A stretch of DNA of 11,398 nt from XYA12-FULL-58-9 sp001798605 (GTDB lineage Bacteria; Myxococcota; XYA12-FULL-58-9): assembly GCA_036736205.1 (NCBI GenBank), contig DAINMX010000217.1, positions 1 to 11,398 on the forward strand, in the 5' to 3' direction. Positions 6,012 through 11,398 of the stretch are shown one piece after another. Each line of letters begins with the position of its first letter. Positions within the stretch are counted from its first letter, which is position 1. The notes beneath the pieces were generated by a model. That model was not told the origin of the DNA, made no database searches, and saw only the letters and a list, made by a program, of their open reading frames with translations. Both the position numbers and the translations under genes were made by a program.

Positions 6012-7634
6012 TCATTGGCGATTTGCATCGTTGTTCTTGAGGCGACGGACTGACAACACCTTGGCACCAGCGACCCAGTGGCCGTAGATCTCTTCGCCGA
6101 ATTCGTACTCGGTCGACTTGTTGCGATAGATGCCGATGAAGTAGTCGGCTTTGTTGCGGTTCACATAGCGCAGACGCTTCCTATCCTGCTCTGACAACCA
6201 GGCTGCATTGAGTACGCCGGGCGCTCCTGCCACCGCAACCCTGATCTCACCCTCAGGGACAATCGTCACCAGTTGCTCTAGCCCGCTGCGATTGGAAAGT
6301 CCCCAGTAGTCGAGGTCGTAACGGCCTTTGGCGTTCTCGGTTCCACCCACGAGGCTATTGAAATAGACGTTCTGCAGTGGGTGCATGGTAACCATCGTCC
6401 AGGCGGTGTTACCCAAGACCATCAGCAAGATCGCCATGGCACCCCACCGCACTCTGCGCACAATAACCTCGGGCCTGTTGAGGTGGTCAATGATGCGGGC
6501 AACTTGCTTGGCACCATAGAGGGCAATGAGCACGATTGCTGGGTAGACGAAGTAATGGTGTCGCCAGTCATCGAACAGGGTCGAACCGAGTAACATCGGT
6601 GCCAACAAAGGGGCCACCAGCCAACCGGTGACATAAAGGGTCATGCGATTGGCCAAGAACATCGCGCCAGGCGCTGCGCCTAATTGTGCCCTGCTCTGCC
6701 AGGTGCGTTGAAAAAATGCAGCGGTCCCGAACCCGGCCAAAAGCAAATAGCCTATGGGAACAGTGATGCCAATCCAGACGAGGTTGTAGTGCCACGGCAA
6801 ATGAGTGCCGCGGATGACCTCGCCGTTGTAGAGCACTGATCCCGGCCACTTGATCTTGCTGACTTCCAAGAGCGTCCAACTCAGGTTGCCAACGGGGTCG
6901 CTCCACAGAAACGGCCAACAAACAACCGTGAAAACCACAACGGAAACGGCGAACGAAGCCACAAGGACACAGCTCTGGCGTCGCGAAACGCCGCGAGGTA
7001 ACCAGAGGCACTGCAGTGCCAAGGCACCGAGGATCATCGCCACATAGAGCACACCGATCACCCGGACACCGGTGGCGAAGCCGCAGAACAGGCCGAGGGT
7101 TATCGCCCAGCCCATGTGATTTGTTCGGGTGAGTTGGAAAAAGGCAAAGGCGCAGAAGATCGATGCTGACAAGAAAGCGATGTCGTAAGAGTTGAAAAAC
7201 GAGTGGGCAAAAATACGTGGGCTCAACACCAAGAGCAGGGAACCGAGCACACCCCATTTCCAGCTGCCGTGCAACAATGCACAGAGACGCCCAAACAAAA
7301 AGACGGCAACAAAAAAGATCGAAAATGTCAGCAGGTGGCGCAACAAATACACATCTTTGGGATCTTCTTCGAAATTCAGGCCAACGACACGCTCAGCGAC
7401 CACCAGGATGTTCTCGAAAGCCGTACCCTTGTCATCAAACATCCGCGGTGGATGATTGATCCCCTGGTCAAAAAACTGTTCGACGTCTTTGACCGACCGT
7501 TCGCCGATTGCGCGGTTGGCCTTCTCGTCCCATTGAATGCCGTAGTCGTCGTGAACAAAGATGCCCAACGCCAAATACGCGACGGTCAGAATAGCGATCA
7601 GTGTTCGCGGATGATTGGAGAGATGGATTCCCAC
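6012..7634 (-). CDS. GT39/PMT-type (ArnT-like) membrane glycosyltransferase A
   Basis: From GTG at 7634 the product has 540 residues: an N-terminal membrane helix (about 12-27), the first periplasmic loop with DDYGIQWDEKANRA (29-42), then many hydrophobic helices and a soluble C-terminal domain of about 120 residues. The Asp-Glu pair after TM1 is the catalytic-loop feature of GT-C enzymes of the PMT/ArnT/GT39 type. These transfer a sugar from a polyprenyl-phosphate donor to lipid, glycan or protein on the periplasmic side. INHPPRMFDDKG (about 74-85) and WRHHYFVYPAI (about 357-367) are further loop motifs. The frame stays open to a TTG at 7685, giving 557 residues. I prefer GTG 7634, which has GGGGG about 8 nt upstream, because the TTG has no ribosome site and lies inside a TTGACA/inverted-repeat element. 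Acceptor and donor are unknown. It follows a second GT39 gene in the same direction. Confidence 0.88.
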   Translation of the reverse strand: MGIHLSNHPRTLIAILTVAYLALGIFVHDDYGIQWDEKANRAIGERSVKDVEQFFDQGINHPPRMFDDKGTAFENILVVAERVVGLNFEEDPKDVYLLRHLLTFSIFFVAVFLFGRLCALLHGSWKWGVLGSLLLVLSPRIFAHSFFNSYDIAFLSASIFCAFAFFQLTRTNHMGWAITLGLFCGFATGVRVIGVLYVAMILGALALQCLWLPRGVSRRQSCVLVASFAVSVVVFTVVCWPFLWSDPVGNLSWTLLEVSKIKWPGSVLYNGEVIRGTHLPWHYNLVWIGITVPIGYLLLAGFGTAAFFQRTWQSRAQLGAAPGAMFLANRMTLYVTGWLVAPLLAPMLLGSTLFDDWRHHYFVYPAIVLIALYGAKQVARIIDHLNRPEVIVRRVRWGAMAILLMVLGNTAWTMVTMHPLQNVYFNSLVGGTENAKGRYDLDYWGLSNRSGLEQLVTIVPEGEIRVAVAGAPGVLNAAWLSEQDRKRLRYVNRNKADYFIGIYRNKSTEYEFGEEIYGHWVAGAKVLSVRRLKNNDANRQ

Positions 7635-7668
7635 GCTGGTAACCCCCGTTTCGCTCCTAAAACCCAAA

Positions 7669-7687
7669 GTTTGATCAATTGTCAAAC
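7669..7687. promoter_or_regulatory. Inverted repeat with TTGACA upstream of glycosyltransferase A
   Basis: GTTTGATCAATTGTCAAAC has 6-bp inverted arms (GTTTGA/TCAAAC) around a 7-bp spacer. On the minus strand it contains TTGACA (7685-7680), a perfect -35 hexamer. The best -10 candidate 17 bp on is TTTTAG, a poor match. It lies 35 bp before the preferred GTG start, so promoter or operator function is possible but unproven. Confidence 0.35.
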
Positions 7688-7720
7688 ACTACCGCGGCGG
7701 GAGAACGGGGCGTTTGGGCG

Positions 7721-7748
7721 CAAATTCTTCTGGTCGAAGGGGAATTTG
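7721..7748. repeat. Imperfect palindrome between the two glycosyltransferase genes
   Basis: CAAATTC (7721-7727) and GAATTTG (7742-7748) are perfect 7-bp inverted arms. Pairing can extend inward as TTC/GAA with a GGG bulge, leaving a 5-nt loop. No U-tract follows in the direction of transcription (minus), so it could be an mRNA hairpin or attenuator-like stem but not a standard intrinsic terminator. Confidence 0.4.
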
Positions 7749-7758
7749 TAACCCTCAT

Positions 7759-9201
7759 TCACCAAAACAGCAATTTGATCGTGGGATCCTTGGTGAACCG
7801 CGTCGGAACTCTTGTGCCCCTGATCACGGCGACGGGATATCCCGCCCGGCGGGCGAGTGCCACATCACGGTCGTTGGGCATGCGTCGATAGGCGATGTGA
7901 TCGGTGTAGAACATGATCTCGATATTGCGCTGGGCGTTGAACACCACGGTGGGTTTGGGTCCGAGTTTCTGATCGAGTCGGTCGATGGCGGTGCGCCAAT
8001 AGGGCACTGTCCTGATTGCGCCGACAGTCAGCTCATGTGCCGTGGCCCATGCCGGCGCTGCGACCAGGGCAATCAACAAGATGACCCGCACACCGCGAAA
8101 ATTGAAACGATGCCTCGCGACTGCCTGCAACAAGTAGGCGTGCACGAGAAAGATAGCCGGGGCGCTCACGAAGGTGAAAGCCTGCAGCTTTGTCGGTGCC
8201 CATGAGAAGACAATCATGGGTAACCACGCCCAGGCTGTCAGAGCCATCAGACCAAAGTCCCCTCGCTTGCGAATAGCGAGAACAACCACAGTCGCGAGCA
8301 CCACCAGGCCTTGGGGCCCGTACAGAAACAGGCTCTTGTGGAAGTGATAGAACGGGTATCCCTTATGCCCTTCGACCGCTACTTGCAGATGCTTCATGTT
8401 GTGCCATGCGGCATAGGCCGCCTCGGTGGGGAAGTTCGCATGAATGTAGGCGTTCCATGGTGCCACCAAGGCGACCGCAAACGAAGTGACCGAAAACAGG
8501 GAGTAGACAGTTGAGCGCAAGCTCTCGGTGCGGAGCAACAAGAAGAAAGCCACCGGCAGCGCCAAGAATCCGACGGCCCATTTGGTGAGGACCGCGGCGG
8601 CCACAGAAACGGCCAACAACAGAAGGTAACGCTGTTTGCGGCGATCGGTATACTTGAGGGCAAAAACAACGCCGAGCTCTACAAAAAATACCAACACCGA
8701 GTCCACGTGATCGGTCGCCACTCGCCCCCCAGCGAGGCGCATGACAAAACCATTGCCGCTGTGGAAAGCGGCCGCCCACAAGCCGATCGAAGGACCGAAA
8801 AGGCGCAACCCCAAAAAGGCGGTGAGCAACACCGCCAAGGTCGACAACAACACACTCGGCAATCGCACCGCGAGCTCGCAAGTCCCCAAGACGCGCAGAC
8901 TGGCGGCGATAAGCCACAACGCCATGGGGGGCTTGTGCAGCCAGACGTGATTGTCGCTCCACCCGGTATGATCGTAGGGAAGAACGGCAGGGTCAGTGAG
9001 CGTCGGCCGAAGTGGATGTTCTGAGAGGTGCTTGGCCACCAACGCGTGATGGCGCTCATCCCATTGATGAAGGGCGGGATCACTGGCGACATGCAGCCTC
9101 ACCACGAGGCCTGCCAAAGCGATGAGAATGACGGGCGCCCAAAAGTGCCCCTTGGGCCATTGCCGCCACGCTCGGAGTAGTGCTGGTTCCTGGCGAGTCA
9201 T
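7759..9201 (-). CDS. GT39/PMT-type (ArnT-like) membrane glycosyltransferase B
   Basis: The 480-residue product starts at ATG 9201. A cytoplasmic basic N-terminus precedes TM1 (about 21-35), followed by the periplasmic loop LHQWDERHHALVAKHL (44-59). Here Asp48-Glu49 are the candidate catalytic acids. WLHKPPMALWL (87-97) is the HKPP motif typical of the ArnT/GT39 branch. Roughly ten more hydrophobic helices follow, then a short C-terminal domain (about 365-480). Enzymes of this family use polyprenyl-phosphate sugars to modify lipid A, other glycans or proteins in the periplasm, and the acceptor here is unknown. It differs clearly in sequence and length from glycosyltransferase A downstream, so the pair is not a recent duplication. 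No Shine-Dalgarno precedes the ATG, and GTTTGACA lies just upstream. It is 71 bp from the end of the peptidase gene. Confidence 0.92.
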   Translation of the reverse strand: MTRQEPALLRAWRQWPKGHFWAPVILIALAGLVVRLHVASDPALHQWDERHHALVAKHLSEHPLRPTLTDPAVLPYDHTGWSDNHVWLHKPPMALWLIAASLRVLGTCELAVRLPSVLLSTLAVLLTAFLGLRLFGPSIGLWAAAFHSGNGFVMRLAGGRVATDHVDSVLVFFVELGVVFALKYTDRRKQRYLLLLAVSVAAAVLTKWAVGFLALPVAFFLLLRTESLRSTVYSLFSVTSFAVALVAPWNAYIHANFPTEAAYAAWHNMKHLQVAVEGHKGYPFYHFHKSLFLYGPQGLVVLATVVVLAIRKRGDFGLMALTAWAWLPMIVFSWAPTKLQAFTFVSAPAIFLVHAYLLQAVARHRFNFRGVRVILLIALVAAPAWATAHELTVGAIRTVPYWRTAIDRLDQKLGPKPTVVFNAQRNIEIMFYTDHIAYRRMPNDRDVALARRAGYPVAVIRGTRVPTRFTKDPTIKLLFW

Positions 9202-9240
9202 TCAAACCGTGTCAAACGGGCGGACCGCTTTCGGCCGAAA
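9202..9240. repeat. TCAAAC direct repeat and 12-bp palindrome before glycosyltransferase B
   Basis: TCAAAC occurs at 9202-9207 and 9212-9217, exactly 10 bp (one helical turn) apart. The perfect palindrome TTTCGGCCGAAA lies at 9229-9240. All are in the 71-bp gap between the peptidase stop and the glycosyltransferase B start, where an operator or RNA hairpin could sit. No U-tract follows the palindrome on the minus strand. Confidence 0.35.
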
Positions 9241-9272
9241 ATGCGAATGCTGCGGCAACCCAACTGCGCCGC

Positions 9273-10808
9273 TCAGCGTTGCTCAGCGTAGAGGCTCGGG
9301 AAGCGTGCCATCAGTGCAATGGCGGCGTTGATCTCACGGCGATCCACACACTCACCGATCTTGTGGGTGTTTTGTTCGATGCCCGAGCCAAAGCCGAACA
9401 TTGCTGGATGTTTGAAAGCACCCGAGGTGACCCACTTCTTCTGCGCTGGAACGTCAATCGACGTGTCATCTTTGGGGATGGGAAAACCAACACCATCTGT
9501 GGAGAAAATCCAACGGCCGACCCGTGGTTCTTTACGCAGCGCCCCGCCGGTTCCATCTTTTTCTATCTGTGGACTCACCACCCGCCGATAGGTATCTACC
9601 GCTGCCTTGATGGCGGGATGATCTGCGGGAGTCTCCCAGCTCACATAGACCTGGGGATTGCCTGCCACGGTGCCCTTCCACGTCGGTTGGTCATACACCG
9701 GCACGCGGACAATCACTGTCAATCCCTTGTCTCGCGCTCGCGCCACAGTGCTTAGGTTTTGGATGTCTGCGACCGCCTGGTCGGGGGTCTCGCCTACGGT
9801 AAGGCGACGGTCAAAACGGAATGTGAATCTTTGCGGTACGGCGCAATCGCTCGGTGTGTCGAGCTTCGCCCATGAAGCGGTGCGAGTGCCATGCCCCAAA
9901 AACGCATGGTCGAGAAAACCTTCTCGCGCGTCGTACTTCGCCGCTGCCTCGGCAATGATGGCACCGCCGTACTCGAGGGGGTTCAATCCCTCCCACGGCA
10001 TCGAGCCATGACAGCTCCGGCCGGTCACCTCGACCTCGATCTGCATGCGGCCACGCTGCCCACGATAAATAGCACAAGCGCCGTCAACAGCATGACCGGT
10101 ACCTTCGCTGAATATCACTACATCGGGGACACGCTCGGGTGCGGCACCGACAAGCTCTTTGCGCATGATATGCATGGGGCCAGCGCCATCGTTGTCTTCC
10201 TCGCAAACCGTAGCAATGGCGCGAACGATGACACCGCGCAGAGCGCCGGCGTCTTTGAGTTCAAGCATGATCTTGGTGGCGATGATTTCCTCCACGACCC
10301 CGGAGAGCTGATCGGCACTACCACGACCAAACACCAAATTGTCGCGCTCGCCTTTAGGGGGAAGGTAACCGAGCTCTTTTTCCAAACGGGTCCAGTCGAC
10401 CTTGCCAGCGTCCTTGAGACCATCATAGGCATCAATCGCCTCGCCGAGAACTTCTGTCCAACGTGGCCGCAAAGCCTGGACGGTGTCTGAGTGGCCGTCA
10501 AAATAGATCACCGCCTTGTCTTTCTGCGCAAATCCATCTCTGGCATCTTGGACCGTCCAAACCAAATTGCCAAAGCCATCGTAGCCGACGTCTGCGGCAG
10601 AGAGGACGGCTCCAATCTCGACAATTCGTTTCTTCAAGTACTCGAGACGCGGTCCTTCGTGATTGGAGAGACCACAAAGGGGGTCCCCTCCCTCTTCGGG
10701 AGACCTGTCAACGTAGTCTGCCGGGATGCGAATTGCCTCTTTGAGGATTTCGACCGCCAGTGGGCCATATTTTTTGGTAAGCTCGAGAACTCGTTGATCC
10801 AGTGACAT
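9273..10808 (-). CDS. M20 family metallopeptidase/amidohydrolase, YgeY-like, enlarged
   Basis: The 511-residue product is a probable cytoplasmic two-metal hydrolase. Motifs in order: YFDGHSDTV (102-110, ligand His106, Asp108), GRGSADQLSGVV (161-172, bridging Asp166), VCEEDNDG (201-208, Glu203 and Glu204 as base and ligand), FSEGTG (233-238, Glu235), AIYRGQRGRMQIEVEVTGRSCHGS (246-269, with dimerisation-domain His267), RFDRRLTVGETPDQA (331-345), STDGVGFP (436-443) and FGFGSGIEQNTHK (471-483, ligand His482). The order and wording follow E. coli YgeY (about 403 residues, 'selenium metabolism' hydrolase), but about 100 extra residues are spread over loops near 113-158, 412-430 and 441-467. YgeY-type enzymes act on peptides or amides, and the substrate here is unknown. 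All metal ligands seem present. The ATG at 10808 has AGGAG 6 nt upstream. Confidence 0.92.
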   Translation of the reverse strand: MSLDQRVLELTKKYGPLAVEILKEAIRIPADYVDRSPEEGGDPLCGLSNHEGPRLEYLKKRIVEIGAVLSAADVGYDGFGNLVWTVQDARDGFAQKDKAVIYFDGHSDTVQALRPRWTEVLGEAIDAYDGLKDAGKVDWTRLEKELGYLPPKGERDNLVFGRGSADQLSGVVEEIIATKIMLELKDAGALRGVIVRAIATVCEEDNDGAGPMHIMRKELVGAAPERVPDVVIFSEGTGHAVDGACAIYRGQRGRMQIEVEVTGRSCHGSMPWEGLNPLEYGGAIIAEAAAKYDAREGFLDHAFLGHGTRTASWAKLDTPSDCAVPQRFTFRFDRRLTVGETPDQAVADIQNLSTVARARDKGLTVIVRVPVYDQPTWKGTVAGNPQVYVSWETPADHPAIKAAVDTYRRVVSPQIEKDGTGGALRKEPRVGRWIFSTDGVGFPIPKDDTSIDVPAQKKWVTSGAFKHPAMFGFGSGIEQNTHKIGECVDRREINAAIALMARFPSLYAEQR

Positions 10809-10814
10809 GAACGG

Positions 10815-10819
10815 CTCCT
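10815..10819 (-). promoter_or_regulatory. Ribosome binding site of the M20 peptidase
   Basis: AGGAG on the minus strand, 6 nt before the ATG at 10808, is the strongest Shine-Dalgarno in the window apart from that of the antitoxin, and it fixes the start. Confidence 0.7.
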
Positions 10820-10894
10820 GACGCCTCTCCGGGGGCGATGATTTTGAGGACGAGAAATACGCCAGATTGGCGCAAATCGGAAGGCTTCTCGTGC

Positions 10895-11116
10895 CTAACC
10901 ATGCCTCATAGGTAGGATCAAGTCGGCAACGTTGGATGTCACGAGGATGCGGTCCTCTTGGTAGGCCAGTTTGAGCACTTCACGGTCCAGTGCTCCCAAG
11001 ATACCCCGTTCTCGGATGTGCACGACGTCAACACCGTCCGCTCGGAGTTGCACTGCCACCCAGGGCGACAGGTTCTCATCGAGAAGCAGCTTGATGGATC
11101 TTTGGGCGTCCGACAC
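10895..11116 (-). CDS. Truncated DUF5615 PIN-like toxin
   Basis: The 73-residue product starts at GTG 11116, inside the end of the antitoxin gene (41-bp overlap). The sequence IKLLLDENLSPWVAVQLRAD (8-27), then VVHIRERGILGALDREVLKLA (31-51) and DRILVTSNVADL (55-66) matches the N-terminal part of DUF5615 PIN-like proteins. These are predicted toxic RNases of type II toxin-antitoxin systems. Candidate metal-binding acids are Asp13/Glu14, Asp44 and Asp65. Full-length relatives continue for another 40-50 residues after the NV.DF segment (usually ..LARARE.HAGIVLI..), and here the frame stops after LPMRHG. The next frame carries EKPSDLRQSGVFLVLKI (about 10890-10840), loosely like the lost segment, so a frameshift is likely. 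I expect the toxin to be inactive or impaired, but this is inferred from memory of the family. Confidence 0.75.
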   Translation of the reverse strand: MSDAQRSIKLLLDENLSPWVAVQLRADGVDVVHIRERGILGALDREVLKLAYQEDRILVTSNVADLILPMRHG

Positions 11117-11384
11117 GGGGATATGCTTTCACATACAACCGGCTGAGTTCCAAATCTTCGTCAGTCAGGTATGGGTAGTCCTCTTTGACGGCTTGGATTG
11201 ATTCGCCGCGCTCCAGGACCTTTCCGATGTGCCGGACGGCGAGCCGGGAATTCGGGAACACGACCTCGCCACCGAGAATGTTGGGGTTGACCACGAGGTG
11301 TTCACGCCAAACAACAAAGCGCTGCAGGAGATCGAGCACGGCTGACTCGGCCTCGCCAATCTTTAGAGTCAGCAAGCCAGACAC
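11076..11384 (-). CDS. DUF433 antitoxin (type II toxin-antitoxin module)
   Basis: The 102-residue product carries the DUF433 signature in its second half: HLVVNPNILGGEVVFPNSRLAVRHIGKVLERGES, then VKEDYPYLTDEDLELSRLYV and the tail AYPRVGRPK. DUF433 proteins are predicted winged-helix/HTH-type DNA-binding antitoxins that neutralise a DUF5615 or other PIN partner encoded just downstream and probably repress their own operon. GTG at 11384 is chosen because AGGGAG (11396-11391) stands 6 nt before it. The frame is also open to the window edge, so an earlier start cannot be excluded. It overlaps the downstream toxin gene by 41 bp. It looks intact, in contrast to the toxin. Confidence 0.85.
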   Translation of the reverse strand: MSGLLTLKIGEAESAVLDLLQRFVVWREHLVVNPNILGGEVVFPNSRLAVRHIGKVLERGESIQAVKEDYPYLTDEDLELSRLYVKAYPRVGRPKIHQAASR

Positions 11385-11390
11385 GACGAG

Positions 11391-11396
11391 CTCCCT
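11391..11396 (-). promoter_or_regulatory. Ribosome binding site of the DUF433 antitoxin
   Basis: AGGGAG on the minus strand with a 6-nt spacer to GTG 11384 supports that start codon over any start beyond the window edge. Confidence 0.55.
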
Positions 11397-11398
11397 AG

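Noticed and set aside
9271..9290. Tandem 10-mer GCTCAGCGTT/GCTCAGCGTA at the end of the peptidase gene
   Set aside because: Only two copies, spanning the last codons (AEQR-stop) and the bases just after. Too short to call a functional repeat.
9980..9990. GGTTCAATCCC resembling a tRNA T-loop
   Set aside because: It lies inside the well-supported peptidase gene, with no acceptor stem, anticodon arm or D-arm around it.
10708..10902. 64-codon minus-strand frame overlapping the start of the peptidase gene
   Set aside because: Most of it is out of frame within the strongly supported peptidase gene. Only its first codons may be the displaced end of the toxin.

Overview
The window looks like a chromosomal segment of a free-living, moderately high-GC Gram-negative bacterium, most plausibly Myxococcota or another former deltaproteobacterial lineage. 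The best clue is the partial gene at the left edge. It encodes a predicted lipoprotein with a cysteine-rich neck followed by Trp/Asp/Gly repeats of the 'DVWG..DDVWAVG..G...HWDG' kind, which are abundant in myxobacteria. The rph-rdgB pair, the GT-C glycosyltransferases and the DUF433/DUF5615 pair fit that assignment but do not prove it. No rRNA, tRNA or CRISPR array is visible.

Layout. (1) 1-533, minus: the 5' part of the repeat lipoprotein gene, running off the left edge. (2) 534-1717: about 1.2 kb with no intact gene. It holds a decayed IS91-like transposase N-terminus (about 905-1337, minus) and a Gln/Arg-rich C-terminal remnant (1497-1655, minus), so it reads as a mobile-element graveyard. 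(3) 1718-6008, plus: a compact five-gene run of RNase PH (rph), XTP/dITP pyrophosphatase (rdgB), a TIGR01777-type SDR epimerase, a DUF4442 hotdog-fold protein and a NorM-like MATE transporter. The first three genes overlap or nearly touch and are probably one transcription unit. (4) 6012-9201, minus: two different GT39/ArnT-like integral membrane glycosyltransferases in tandem, the first meeting the MATE gene tail to tail with only 3 bp between stop codons. (5) 9273-10808, minus: an enlarged YgeY-type M20 metallopeptidase. (6) 10895-11384, minus: a DUF433 antitoxin gene overlapping a DUF5615 PIN-like toxin gene whose C-terminus appears to be missing.

The plus-strand run combines RNA 3'-end trimming, nucleotide-pool cleaning and export. 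The minus-strand run combines envelope glycosylation with a peptidase or amidohydrolase of unknown substrate. I see no convincing new multi-gene system. The points most worth a second look are the truncated PIN-like toxin beside an intact antitoxin, the IS91 relic, the edge-truncated repeat lipoprotein, the oversized YgeY-like enzyme, and a TGTCAAAC motif shared at the 5' ends of the two glycosyltransferase genes.
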